Positions 37,832 through 48,580 of a stretch of DNA of 64,000 bases are shown in pieces. The position numbers were made by a program, and so were the translations under genes. Location: assembly GCF_036850765.1 (NCBI RefSeq), contig NC_089501.1, positions 12,748,997 to 12,812,996 of the forward strand, in the 5' to 3' direction. Numbering within the stretch: the stretch's first letter is position 1; every line of letters starts with the position of its first letter. Source of the stretch: Saccopteryx bilineata (taxonomy: Eukaryota; Chordata; Mammalia; Chiroptera; Emballonuridae). Under the pieces are notes generated by a model. It made no database searches and was not told the origin of the DNA. It was given only the letters and a program-made list of their open reading frames with translations.

Positions 37832-38167
37832 AGGCTCCGTCTGGTTGCTCAGTGGATAGAACCTGAGGTCATGGGTTTGATCCCAGGTCAGGGCACACAT
37901 GAGAAACAAACAGTGAGTTCACAACTAAGTGAAACAACCAGTTGATGCTTCTCTCTCTTCCATCCAATCTCTCTTTCTCTATCTTTCTCTCTCTCTCTCT
38001 CAAATCAATAATTTTTTAGAGAGAAATACAGAAAAAAAGCGGGGAGAGAAGTGAGAAGCATCAACTCACAGTAGTTCTTCCCGTATGTGCCAAGCCCAAG
38101 GTTTTGAACCAGCAACCCTATTATTTCAGGTCAACACTTTATCCACTGCACCACCATAGGTCAGGCC
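37832..38167. repeat. SINE-D (+) with SINE-C (-) in its tail
   Basis: A forward SINE-D (37832 to about 38012, 'ctggttgctcagtggatag') is followed by a reverse SINE-C ending at 38167. The outer flanks 'atcatacacta' and 'gtcatatacta' look like the D element's TSD; 'caataatttttt'-type text on both sides of the C element suggests it landed in the D tail. Confidence 0.75.
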
Positions 38168-38210
38168 CAATAAAAAAATTTTTTAAAGTCATATACTAGA
38201 CATGATCATG

Positions 38211-38218
<8 letters not shown>

Positions 38219-38246
<28 letters not shown>

Positions 38247-38555
38247 GAGGCAGAGATAGACAGGGACAGACAGACAGGAATGGAGAGAGATGAGAAGCAT
38301 CAATCATTAGTTTTTCGTTGCGTGTTGCGACTTCTTAGTTGTTCATTGATTGCTTTCTCATATGTGCCTTGACTGCGGGCCTTCAGCAGACCGAGTAACC
38401 CCTCGCTGGAGCCAGCAACCTTGGGTCCAAGCTGGTGAGCTTTTTGCTCAAGCCAGATGAGCCCGCGCTCAAGCTGGCGACCTCGGGATCTCGAACCTGG
38501 GTCCTTCCGCATCCCAGTCCGACGCTCTATCCACTGCGCCACCACCTGGTCAGGC
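38219..38555 (-). repeat. SINE-A, young, perfect 15-bp TSD
   Basis: Reverse-strand SINE-A with a T-run of about 25. The TSD GATCATGTGGGATTT at 38204-38218 and 38556-38570 is perfect and restores L1 text when joined. Confidence 0.95.
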
Positions 38556-38932
38556 GATCATGTGGGATTTATCCCTGGGGTGCAAGGATGGTTCAGCATA
38601 TGCAAATCAATCAGTGTGACACATTACATTAACAGAATGAAAGAAAAGAAGCAAATGACCATCTCAATAGATGCAGAAAAACATTTGACAAAATTCAACA
38701 TCCATTTATAATAAAAACTCTTACCAAATTAGGTACAGAAAGAACATATCTCAATATCATAAAGGCCATAATTGACCAGCCCATCATTCTCAATGGTGAA
38801 AGATTGAAAGCTTTTTCCTCTAAGATCAAGAATAAGGCAAAGGTGCTCACTCTCATCTCGCTTACTCAGCATAGTAATAGAAGTGCAGTTAGAGCAGTCA
38901 GGCAACAAAAAATAAAAAGAAGGTACTAGAAC

Positions 38933-38933
<1 letters not shown>

Positions 38934-39012
<79 letters not shown>
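38934..39012. repeat. (GAAA)n microsatellite, about 20 units
   Basis: Uninterrupted GAAA tetranucleotide array inside the L1; the reverse frame gives an artefactual Phe-Phe-Leu-Ser repeat. Confidence 0.97.
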
Positions 39013-39013
<1 letters not shown>

Positions 39014-39669
39014 TGTATTTATTTGGAGATGGCACTATTTTATATAAAGAAAATTCTAAAGACTCAACCAAAAACCTGTTAGATCTAATCAATGAATTCA
39101 GTAAAGCTAAAGAATACAAAATTAATATACAAAAATCAGTAGAGTTTCTATACAATAACAACAAATTTTCTCAAAAAGAAATAAAGAAGTAGATCCCATA
39201 TAAAATAGTCCCAAACTATTAAAATACCTAGGAATAAATTTAATTAAGAAGGTGAAAGATCTCTACTATGACAACTACAAGACAGTGATGAAAGAAATAA
39301 AAATAGTTACAAATAAATGGAAAGTTATCCCATGTCCAGTATTATTTTTTATGAAAGTAGAAAAAGTCTTAAAATGTATATGGAACAGCAAATGACCCTG
39401 AATAGCCAAAGAAAACTCTGAAAATAAAGAGCACAGCAGAAGACATCATACTTTCTGATTTCAAATACTATAAAGCTGTAATCATCAAAACAGTATAGTA
39501 CTGGCATAAAAGCAGACAAAAAGACCAATGGAACATAATCAAGAATCCAGAAATACACTTAAGACTATGTGGTCAACTACAGGGTGTCCTCAGGTTACCA
39601 CATAGTTCCATTCCTCCTACAACAGTGACATAACCTGAATTTTGGTATAGGTTGAAACACTCCCTTGAC

Positions 39670-39990
39670 CAGGGGTCGGGAACCTTTTCAGCTAAGAGAG
39701 CCATGAACGCCACGTATTTTAAAATGTAATTCTGTGAGAACCATACAATGACCCATGTATGTTACGAATTATCCAATAAAAATTTGGTGTTGTCCCAGAG
39801 GACAGCTGTGATTGGCTCAAGCCACCTGTAACCATGAACATGAGCGGTAGGAAATGAGTGGATTGTAATATATGAGAATGTTTTATATTTTTAACGTTAA
39901 TATTTTTTTTATTAAAGATTTGTCTGCAAGCCAGATGCAGCCATCAAAAGAGCCACATCTGGCTCATGAGCCATAGGTTCCCGACCCCTG
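39670..39990. mobile_element. hAT-type MITE, copy 2 (321 bp)
   Basis: Same terminal repeats and exactly the same length as the copy at 4505-4825. TSD CCCTTGAC (39662-39669) and CCCTAGAC (39991-39998), one mismatch. Inserted in or next to the L1. Confidence 0.92.
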
Positions 39991-40714
39991 CCCTAGACTA
40001 ACACAGATGGAACACTTATAGTTTTAACAGTTCAAAATGGTGTAGGTAAGCATGGGGGGGGGGGGGTGATGCCAACTCTCTCACACATATTTCATGTTAC
40101 AGAATATTCTTCTGCCACATGCAACCAAACTAGTTCACCTACATAGTCCATAAATATGACAATAATGGCATAAGCTAAAACAGTCATGTCTCAATTTTTT
40201 GAAGTTTTTATCAGAGTGAGCATCATAAACCCGAAAAATTTAAAAAATATTTTTAAGTTTTTATTGGGGTGAGCGTTGTATGCCAAGAATGTCATTACCT
40301 GGGAACCTCCTGTAATATAACAAGAAACCAAGAATATTTAATGGAGAAAGGAGGTCTTTTCAATAAATGGCATTGGGATAATTGGATATTGACATGTAGA
40401 AGAATGAAACTGGACCCATATCTAACACTATTAACAAAAATTTACTTAAAGTAGATTAAAGACTTAAATGTTAGCCCTAAAGCCATGAAACTCCTAGAGA
40501 AAATATATGAATAAAGTTCCTTGACATGGGTCATGGGAATGATTTTTTTGGATATGACACCTAAAGCACAAGCAACAAAATCAAAAATAAATAAGTGGGA
40601 TTGCATCAAATTAAAATGCTTCTTTCTGCACAGCAAGAAAAACCATCAACAAAATAAAAAACCACTCACAGAAAGAAAAAAATATTTGCAAACTATTATC
40701 AGATAAGGGATACA

Positions 40715-40747
40715 TATACATACACACACACACACACACACACACAC
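40715..40747. repeat. (CA)n microsatellite in the L1
   Basis: About 16 CA units after 'acatatacatac', at a place where L1 3' sequences often carry CA or TA runs. Confidence 0.93.
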
Positions 40748-40802
40748 TATATAAAGAACTCATACAACAACTCAATAACAAATAAAATAATAATAATAAT
40801 GT

Positions 40803-41185
40803 GGCCCTGGCCAGTTGGCTCACTAGTAGAGCGTCAGTCTGGCATGTAGAAGTCCTGGGTTCGATTCCCAGCCAGGGGCACAGGAGAAGTACCTATCTGC
40901 TTCTCCACCCTTCCCCCTCTCCTTTCTCTCTGTATCTCACTTCCCCTCCCACAGCCAAGGCTCCATGGGAGCAAAGTAGGCCTGGGCACTGAGGATGTCT
41001 CCATGGCCGCCACCTCAGGTGCTAGAATGGCTCTGGTTGCAGCGGAGCAAAGCCCCAAATGAGCAGAGCATCACCCCCTGGTGGGCATGTCAGGTGGATC
41101 CCGGTTAGGTGCATGCAGGAGTCCATCTCTCATCTCTCTCCTTCCCTTCTTCTCACTTCAGAAAAATAAAGAAATAATAATAATA
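40803..41185 (+). repeat. SINE-B in the L1
   Basis: Forward SINE-B from GGCCCTGGCCAGTTGGCTC to an AATAAT tail. Inserted at an existing (AAT)n run, so the TSD is not separable. Confidence 0.92.
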
Positions 41186-42277
41186 ATACAATTTAAAAGT
41201 GGGCAAAAGACATCTTAACTTCAATAAGATAGATGAGAGGCAAACAGACATATAAAAAGATGCTCAACATCACTAGTCACTAGGGAAATGCAAATAAACA
41301 CAATGGCCATCATCAAAACAAACAAAAATTACCATATTTACCCATGTATAAGGTGCACGCTTTTTTGAAAAACCTGGGGTCTAAAAACTGGGTGCACCTT
41401 TAACAGTGGTTGTAGTTGTTGTTGTTGTTTTTTTACTTGCATTTCCCACTTTTTCGCACTTGTTACCAGTATATTACAGTAGGTTACATTTTGCCATATT
41501 CTGTCCAGAAATGGTTCAGAAAAGATTTTCGCATGGTGCTGAATTCAAGCTAAAAGTAATCCACTTAGCAAAAGTTAATGGAAATCGTGCTGCTGAATGT
41601 AAGTTTGGTCTCCTCCAACTGAGACGGGCTACAGGAAGAAGAAACCCTACTGAAAAAGCCACAGCAGAAGAAAGCCATGAGAGGCAAGTCAGCCAAATGG
41701 CCTGATGTAGAGATGGAATTGAAGATATGGATTGAAGAGCAAAGGGCAATTGGAATACCTGTGTCCACAAAGATCGTTCAACATGAGGCAAGAAGAATAG
41801 CTTATGAAAAAGAAGTTATTAATTTCAAAGGAGGTCACAGTTGGTGCTTCAGATTCATGAAACAAAATTGACTAAGCATGTGTACACACAACAGACTTGC
41901 CCAAAAGATGCCTGAAAGTTATGAGCAGAAGGTCCTTGAATTTCATTGTTTTGTCATTCATTGTCAGAAGACACATCAGTTTGAGTTGGGATAGATTGCA
42001 AATATGGACCAAGTCCCCCTTCAATTTGATGTCCCAAGTACAGAACTGTTGATAAGAAGGGGGTGAAAACTGTAGCTGTGAAGACAAGTGGACATGAAAA
42101 GAGCCATTATACAGTTGTTCTAGCTTGTACTGACAGAACCAAGCTGCCTCTTATGCTAATTTTCAAACACAAAACAATGCCAAAAGAAGACATTCCTTGA
42201 AGAGTGATTGTCCACATTCATGACAAGGGTTGGATGGATCAGGATGGGATGAAGATCTGGTTTTAGAAAGTTTGGAG

Positions 42278-42620
42278 CCTGACCAGGCAGTGGTGCAGTG
42301 GATAGAGTGTTGGACTGGGATGCTAAGGACCCAGGTTCAAGACCCCGAGGTCACCAGCTTGAGCGCAGGCTCATCTGGTTTGAGCAAAGCTCACCAGCTT
42401 GGACCCAAGGTCACTGGCTTGAGCAAAGGGTTACTTGGTCTGCTGAAGGCCCACAGTCAAGGCACATATGAGAAAGCAATCAATGAACAACTAAAGTGTC
42501 GCAACGAAAAACTGATGATTGATGCTTTTCATCTCTTTCCATTCCTGTCTTTCCATAGGCTGTCTGTCCCTATCTATCCCTCTCTCTTACTCTCTCTCTG
42601 TCTCTGTTAAAAAAAAAAAG
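42278..42620 (+). repeat. SINE-A inside the pogo element
   Basis: Forward SINE-A from CCTGACCAGGCAGTGGTGCA to a poly(A). Left TSD GAAAGTTTGGAG (42266-42277); the right copy GAAACTTTGGAG is at 43015-43026, beyond the following SINE-B. Confidence 0.95.
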
Positions 42621-43014
42621 GCCCTGGCCAGTTGGCTCAGTGGTAGAGCATTGGCCTGGCGTGCAGAAGTCCCGGGTTTGATTCCCAGCCAGGGCATACA
42701 GGAGAAGTGCCCATCTGCTTCTCCACCCTCCCCCTCCTTCCTCTCTGTCTCTCTCTTCCCCTCCCACAGCCAAGGCTCCACTGGAGCAAAGATGGCCCGG
42801 GTGCCAGGGATGGCTCCTCGGCCTCTGCCCCAGGCACTAGAGGGGCTCTGGTCACAATAGAGCGATGCCCCAGAGGGGCAGAGCATTGCCCCCTGGTGGG
42901 CAGAGCGTCACCCCCTGGTGGGCGTGCCAGGTGGATCCCGGTCGGGCACATGCGGGAGTCTGACTGTCTCTCCCCGTTTCCGGCTTCAGAAAAATACAGA
43001 AAAAAAAAAAAAAG
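42621..43014 (+). repeat. SINE-B inserted in the SINE-A tail
   Basis: Forward SINE-B starting directly after the SINE-A poly(A), with its own A-rich tail ending at the SINE-A's right TSD. The order shows the SINE-B came second. Confidence 0.94.
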
Positions 43015-43917
43015 GAAACTTTGGAGAAGGAGACCAGGTCGGCTCTTATGCAAACCTGCCCTATTGGTGCTTGATCAGTTCAGGACACACATAACAAAAA
43101 ACACAAAGAAGATTGCTGCAGAGCAAAAAAAAAAACAAAAACTTGCCATCATACCTGGAAGCTTGACATCCCAGCTCCAACAACTTTATGTCAGCGTTAA
43201 CAAACCCTTCAAAGCTGCCATAAGAGATGAATGGAACCAATGGATGAAGTCTTCTGGGGACAATTTGACACCAGCATGAAGAGTGAAGAAACCAACTATA
43301 GAAGTTTATTTCTGGGTGAAAAGAACCTGGGATAATATCAAGATTGAGATAACTGTCAAGTCATTTAAGAAGTGTGGCATTTCAAATGCCATAGATGAAA
43401 CTGAGGACAAGGCAATATATGAAGATAGTGATTTGTCATCAGAAGTAGATGAGGACAAGCTAATGGAGGGAGTTTTGACAGTGATGAGGAGTTGTATGAA
43501 TTTTATGATGAATAAAACTTTATTTCAATAACTTTATGTAATATATCTTTTTTCAAATTTCAGGCCTCAACATTAAGGTGCATCTTTTACATGGGGAGAT
43601 ACAGTAACAAATGCTAGTGTGTGGAGAAAAGAAAACCTTTGTGCACTGCTGGTAGCATTATAAATTGATACAGCTATTATGGAAAACAGTATAGAGGATT
43701 CTCAAAAATTAAAAGTAAAACTACCATATAATACAGCAATTTCACTTCTGGGAATTATCCAAAAGAAATGAAAATACTGACTCAAAAAAGTATCCATAGC
43801 TCCATGTTTATAGTAGCATTATTTATAACAGCCAAGACATGGAAAAACCTAAGTGTTCATCAATGGATAATTGGATAAAGAAGTTGTGATACATGTATAC
43901 AACAAAATATTATTTAG

Positions 43918-44300
43918 GCCCTGGCCTGTTGACTCAGTGGTAGAACATCAGCCCAGTGTGAGGAAGTTCCAGGTTCAATTTCTGGTAAAGGCACACAAGA
44001 GAAGCAACCATCTGCTTCTCCACCCTTTCCCTTCCCCTCTCCTTCTCTCTCTCCTCCCCTCCCACAGCCATGGCTAGGATGGTTCCAGCAATTTGGCCAT
44101 GGGAGCTGAGGATGGCTCCATGGCCTCACCTCAGGGCACTGAAATAGTTTGGTTGCCAAACAATGGAGCTGCGGCGTCAGATGGGCAGAGAATGGCCCTG
44201 CAGGGGCTTACCAGTGGATCCTGATCAGGGCACATGTGAGAGTCTGTCTCTGCCTCCCTACCTTCCACCTCTCACTTAATAATAATAATAATTATTATTA
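43918..44300 (+). repeat. SINE-B in the L1 3' region
   Basis: Diverged forward SINE-B with an (AAT)n/(ATT)n tail (44276-44305). L1 text 'tattattcagacatag' resumes after it; the L1 'aatattattta' is partly duplicated at the left. Confidence 0.88.
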
Positions 44301-44884
44301 TTATATATTTATTATTCAGACATAGAAAAAAGAGGAAATCTTACCATTTATTACAAGAATGAACTTTGTGGTCATTATGCTAAGAGAAATAAGTCAGATA
44401 TAAAAAGAAAATACTGTATGATGTCACTTATATGTGAAGTAAAATCTGTAGATTTTACAAAAACAAACAAACAAAAAAAAAAACCAAACTCATAGGAAAA
44501 GAAATCAGCTTTATAGTTACCAGAGATGGAGGATTGTGATCAAAAGGTACAAACTTCCAGTTATAATTTAGTTAAGTATTAGGAAAGTAATGTACAACGT
44601 GATGACTAAAGCTAACACTGCTATATGATACAATATATAGCAAAGTTATTAAGAGAGAAAATACTATGACTTCTCATCAAAAGGGGAAATTTTTTTCTTT
44701 TTTCTTATATTCTTTATTTTCTTTTTCTTGTATCTATACAAGCAGTTGTATGTTAACTGAACCTACTCTGGTACTCATTTCACAATATATAAGTCAAACC
44801 ATCATGAGGTATGCCTTAAATTTATACATTGATGTATGTCAATTATTTCTCAATAAAACTGGAAAGTAAATAAATAACCTTTCT

Positions 44885-46540
44885 GATCTTAGGGAACAGA
44901 ACCTGGAGAAAGAAGGAAGTAGAGAGAATAAGTTTATTACATTACCTAATACAAAATATTCAGAAAAGGTAAAGCATTTATAGGTGGAATAATAATCAAG
45001 TATTAAATAGGTTTATCTTTTAACAATAGTCTAGTTCATTGTTTAGCATCTCTGTTTTCTAGTATTAAAAAACAACAAACAAATACACCAAATACTAACA
45101 ACTTCAACTGTTCGCCCTGGCACTAATAACTCCAGAAGTATTTGTACTATTTTCTTATTAACGCAAGTCAAAAGTAAAGACATAAACATTTGAATACTGA
45201 AATGTACTATACATATTAAACTAGTCTAATTAGGAATTAGATGACTCACCTGTCATTGTTTTCCCATTGCCTCTCCTCTCACACGTGTGAATATAATCAA
45301 TAATCTTTACTTAATGCTATATACTGAGTTCATTGTAAAATAAACTACATTACCTTTCACAGTATTCATAAAAAAATTTTAAAAAGTGTTTGAGAAACTC
45401 ACTGAAGAAAGATATTAAAGGAAATCATTTTTGTATAATTTCTATTAAGATACCGTGTGGGCCACTTAAACACCCTCATTCAAAATACTGTTAAGTTTAA
45501 GTCATTCCATTGGATATGTAGTGGCTACCTGCATTCAAATTAATGAAGCAGTTTAGTCATCTGGTAGCAAGAACCCTCATTAGTAATCTGGGTTCACAGG
45601 CAAAGGCCATGGTGTATACTTGGAAGGAAATAAGTGGCCTGTTCTAACCAGGAGGCACAATAGCAGCGTCCTGTGGGCATCAAGTTTGTATTCCAGTGGA
45701 CATGCAGTTCCCAAGGGAAGCCCGCTACAGAGATGTAGGACAGTAATGGCACATGGGAACACTGCTAAGAACTAACTCCAAGAGGAAAGGTCAGGAGTTA
45801 CGCGCAGAGGGAAAAAGTATTCTTGGCTACAGATAGCCCCTGAGAATCAAAAAATAGTCACATTTTAGTTGTTGTTTTTTCTGTTTGTTAAAGAGAATCT
45901 AAATAAGTAAAGGCACAGTGCTTGCGCCTCAGAATATTATCATTTTTAATTGCTTGTCTTATCTCAGTACATGCTTTCTTTAAGTATGTCAAGTATGAAT
46001 GTAGCTGGACCATTGTATATGAAACAGCAAGGAATCCAGAGCCCTTACTGGTAAGGAAACAGAGCCCTTAATCAGTTAAATGAATTGAATATATTTAAAA
46101 GTAGTAGATTAAGTATTCGAGGCACTAGTATTAATACCACAGTGTTTCTTCTAATGGTATACATATGTTACACGAAGGATATAGCATACATAATACCACA
46201 CCTTACATAAAAATCATCATAGTGAAAACACACATAAGTAAGCACTAATAAATAATATTTTCTATAGATAATCACAGAAAACAAATGTTCACGCAGGTAA
46301 TTTTCTCATTTGAGAACTGATTGATTCTGCACATCAGAAGTCTCTATTTTAATTCAGCTCTGTTTAGGCCTAAAATAAACCCTTCTCAACATTTATAGGC
46401 TCTTAGTGTTGCAAAGAATTTCAAAACATCACCAACTGCCCTTCCATGTTTGGATTTGAGATTGGAAAGCAGCAACAACACTCCATGGCTCTTTCCTACC
46501 ATTTCCTTCCCTGGGCCAGTAAGTTTGCATTAAGGAGAAA
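44885..46540. other. Unique intron
   Basis: No exon or repeat recognised on either strand. Confidence 0.55.
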
Positions 46541-46545
46541 AATTT

Positions 46546-46884
46546 GCCTGACCCGGCGGTGGCGCAGTGGATAGAGTGTTGGACTGGGATGCAGAGGACC
46601 CAGGTTCAAGACCCCGAAGTCGCCAGCTTGAGCGCGGGCTCATCTGGCTTGAGCAAAAAAAGAAAAAGCTCACCAGCTTGGACCCAAGGTCGCTGGCTCG
46701 AGCAAGGGGTTACTCAGTCTGCTGAAGGCCACAGTCAAGGCACATATGAGAAAGCAATCAATGAACAACTAAGGTGTCACAACGAAAAACTGGTAATTGA
46801 TGCTTCTCATCTCTGTCCGTTCCTGTCTGTCTGTCCCTATCTTCTGTCCCTCTCTCTGATTCTGTCCCTGTAAAAAAAAAAAAA
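46546..46884 (+). repeat. SINE-A
   Basis: Forward SINE-A from GCCTGACCCGGCGGTGGCGC to a poly(A). A small A-rich insertion lies near 46656-46668. Confidence 0.94.
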
Positions 46885-46963
46885 GAAGAAGAAAATTTTA
46901 AGAAAATAAGTTAATTCCCAGTGGTTCCTCTACTAAGGATTCACTCTATAAAATCAGTCCTGA

Positions 46964-47070
46964 GTGCTCGCTTTGGCAGCACATATACTAAAATTGGAAT
47001 GATACAGAGAAGATTAGCATGGCCCCTGCGCAAGGATGACACACAAATTCGTGAAGCGTTCCATATTTTT
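46964..47070 (+). pseudogene. RNU6-like: U6 snRNA retrocopy (5' part of a U6-L1 chimera)
   Basis: Full-length 107-nt U6 sequence from GTGCTCGCTTTGGCAGCAC to CGTTCCATATTTTT, with the ACAGAGA box intact. Compared with the canonical U6 I recall three changes, all transitions at CpG sites. It is directly joined to an L1 3' end (47071-47152), and the whole unit is flanked by the TSD AATCAGTCCTGAG (46952-46964, sharing the first G of U6, and 47161-47173). It is therefore a retroposed copy, not a native U6 gene; the expected pol III upstream elements are not seen. Confidence 0.93.
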
Positions 47071-47160
47071 TGACAAGATAACCTGGACATGTTTTCTTTG
47101 AACATATGTACTCTGATTTATTGATGTCACCCCATTAAAATTAATAAAAATTAAAAAAAA
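47071..47160 (+). repeat. L1 3' end fused to U6, with poly(A)
   Basis: 'gtactctgatttattgatgt' and 'caccccattaaaattaataa' are the L1 3' terminus of this genome (compare 53480-53540). It runs into the A-tail and then the right TSD. Confidence 0.88.
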
Positions 47161-47174
47161 AATCAGTCCTGAGA

Positions 47175-48120
47175 GACATTCCAGTCTTAGATGTCACTAG
47201 AACAAGACAGAAACAACTTTAGAGCCAAAAATAGATCCCACTTGCTTCTTATCCCACCAGACCCCAAGTTTCCATTGTCAAGACCATGTTTTATCTACTT
47301 TATGTTCAACCACCACAACCATAATTTCCCCCTTCCCCCACTCACCATGCCAAAACTGTGCCTAGCACTTGCATATGGATGGATAGACAGACAGACTGAT
47401 GGATGGATAAGTGAATAAATACATGAAATTTTCCTCTTTGGGTCCACTGTAATTCATAACATGTATTCAAATATCAGGGTAATGTCATTATCTCCCCCTC
47501 TAGGAAAATGTTTTTATTATTTTCCTATTAAAACTTACTATATATGGGTAGTTGGCAGCTTTTTAATCACAATAAAAACGAAATGATATTGTAATTTGGG
47601 TAGCATAATGTTATACCTGGGACTCAAAAAATCAATGTCTAGTCATGAAAATGTAATAAAAAATTAGCATCTTATAAATGGTATTTTCAATGTTAGTTAG
47701 ACCTTATCTGTACCTATCAGAATGAAAGGGGATTAAGATTAAAGTTAGGGCTGGAGTTGATGCTTTAAATAGAGAGAGGACAGATAGAGAGAGTAAGAGA
47801 GAGAGAGACTTTAGATTTATAAGTGTGGCTTAAGGAAGATCTCTGATGCACCTGCAAATAAAATGCAGTCTTGTCATTAAAGTGAGGTATAACTTGTTTT
47901 ACAGCCAAATAAAAGGTAGCATATTAAATGCACCATTTGTTGACGTTGATGAAGATATGCCCAGAGCCTGTGGATATACATCCTGAAACAGAAGTTATTT
48001 AAACAATAACCTGCCCAGTTCACTGTCACTTAGGGGAAGGTGTGTTTCAATCAGAAAATTCTTGGCAATACTTCCTCATAGTTTCTAGGCAACTCTTTGA
48101 AAAATAAGGAGTTGCAGATA
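47175..48120. other. Unique intron, low-complexity patches
   Basis: Contains a GATG/GACA-rich patch (47375-47412) and a GA-rich patch (47770-47812), otherwise nothing recognised. Confidence 0.55.
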
Positions 48121-48137
48121 GGTAAGAAGGAAACTCA

Positions 48138-48514
48138 GGCCCTGGCCAGTTGGCTCAGCGGTAGAGCGTCGGCCTGGTGTGCAGGAGTCCTGGGTTCGAT
48201 TCCCGGCCAGGGCACACAGGAGAGGCGCCCATTTGCTTCTCCACCCCTCCCACTCTCCTTCCTCTCTGTCTCTCTCTTCCCCTCCGGCAGCCAAGGCTCC
48301 ATTGGAGCAAAGATGGCCCGGGCGCTGGGGATGGCTCTGTGGCCTCTGCCTCAGGCGCTAGAATGGCTCTGGAAGCAACAGAGCGATGCCCCAGAGGGGC
48401 AGAGTATCGCCCCCTGGTGGGCGTGCCGGGTGGATCCCGGTCAGGCGCATGCGGGAGTCTGTCTCACTGCCTCCCCGTTTCCAGCTTCGGAAAAATGAAA
48501 AAAAGAAAAGAAAA
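48138..48514 (+). repeat. SINE-B just downstream of FRK exon 1
   Basis: Full-length SINE-B, antisense to FRK. Perfect TSD AAGAAGGAAACTCA at 48124-48137 and 48515-48528. The insertion ends 52 bp from the FRK exon 1 splice donor. Confidence 0.96.
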
Positions 48515-48578
48515 AAGAAGGAAACTCATTACCCACCCTCAGAGAGTGAAAAGATAAAGTGTGGGTTTGGTAGTACTC

Positions 48579-48580
48579 AC
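48579..48580 (-). promoter_or_regulatory. FRK: FRK exon 1 splice donor
   Basis: On the minus strand the exon ends GCAGAGCC and the intron starts GTGAGTACT, a strong donor. It splits a Pro codon after its second base. If not spliced, translation would stop at the very next codon. Confidence 0.9.

Larger units (their letters stand above)
41511..43531 (+). pseudogene. pogo-like transposase, inactivated
   Basis: Translated pieces match a pogo/POGK-type transposase (BrkDBD plus DDE_1 domains). The N-terminus MVQKRFSHGAEFKLKVI with GNRAAECKFG fits a Brinker-type helix-turn-helix DNA-binding domain. Next comes a region ending HSWCFRFMKQN that looks like the second DNA-binding part. A first catalytic motif NMDQVPLQFDVP is at about 42003-42038, a second VLDQFRTH at about 43068-43091, and the third region reads SQLQQLYVSVNKPF where family members usually have an Asp at the Tyr position. 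The C-terminus is acidic. Frameshifts and stops (near 41705, 41869, 41992, 42199) and the SINE insertion break it. It would once have cut and pasted the element at TA sites; it is now dead. Family-level assignment from memory, subfamily not named. Confidence 0.85.
41332..43604 (+). mobile_element. pogo-like DNA transposon with nested SINEs
   Basis: Terminal repeats: left CCATATTTACCCATGTATAA with 'ggtgcacgc', right (reversed) CTGTATCTCCCCATGTAAAA with 'gatgcacc'. TA dinucleotides flank both ends (41330-41331, 43605-43606), as for pogo/Tc1-mariner elements. L1 text continues across the element. It carries a broken transposase gene and, at 42278-43014, two SINEs; without them it is about 1.5 kb. 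Confidence 0.87.
37265..44880 (+). repeat. L1 LINE, ORF2 to 3' end, heavily interrupted
   Basis: L1 ORF2 and 3'UTR text runs in order on the plus strand: 'caggccaatatccctgatg' (37754), 'gatgcagaaaaacatttgac' (38671), 'gtccagtattattttttatg' (39333), 'tgcaaataaacacaatgg' (41289), then after the pogo element 'gtgcactgctggtagcat' (43642), 'gggaattatccaaaagaaat' (43751) and 'gctaagagaaataagtcaga' (44379), ending 'ctcaataaaactgg' near 44865. It is broken by at least eight later insertions. The reading frame is destroyed. Confidence 0.88.
1..48580 (-). other. FRK: FRK intron 1 (partial, runs off the window)
   Basis: The exon at 48581-48927 ends at a splice donor and is transcribed on the minus strand, so lower coordinates should be intron 1. 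I looked on the minus strand for the start of exon 2 (the SH2 domain, whose first residues after the split Pro codon are WFFG in human FRK) and did not find it. The intron therefore probably continues past position 1. Its content is unique AT-rich DNA and interspersed repeats, listed separately. A large first intron agrees with what I recall of the human gene. The call rests on exon 1 identity and is an inference. Confidence 0.75.

Noticed and set aside
38898..39164. Phe-Phe-Leu-Ser repeat protein
   Set aside because: Translation of the (GAAA)n microsatellite on the reverse strand.
40803..40875. True tRNA genes at SINE heads
   Set aside because: A- and B-box-like motifs are present in each SINE head, but the sequences do not fold into a complete tRNA and continue into the SINE body.
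42707..43279. 190-residue open frame joining SINE-B and transposon sequence
   Set aside because: The first part is SINE-B body and the second is the pogo transposase 3' part; the frame is accidental and spans an insertion boundary.
46964..47070. Functional U6 snRNA gene
   Set aside because: Flanked by a TSD and fused to an L1 3' end and poly(A); it carries CpG-decay changes and lacks a properly spaced upstream pol III promoter.
1..48580. FRK exon 2 (SH2 start) within the window
   Set aside because: I looked for the WFFG-containing start and the RESES motif region on the minus strand and found no convincing match. A translated search would be decisive.
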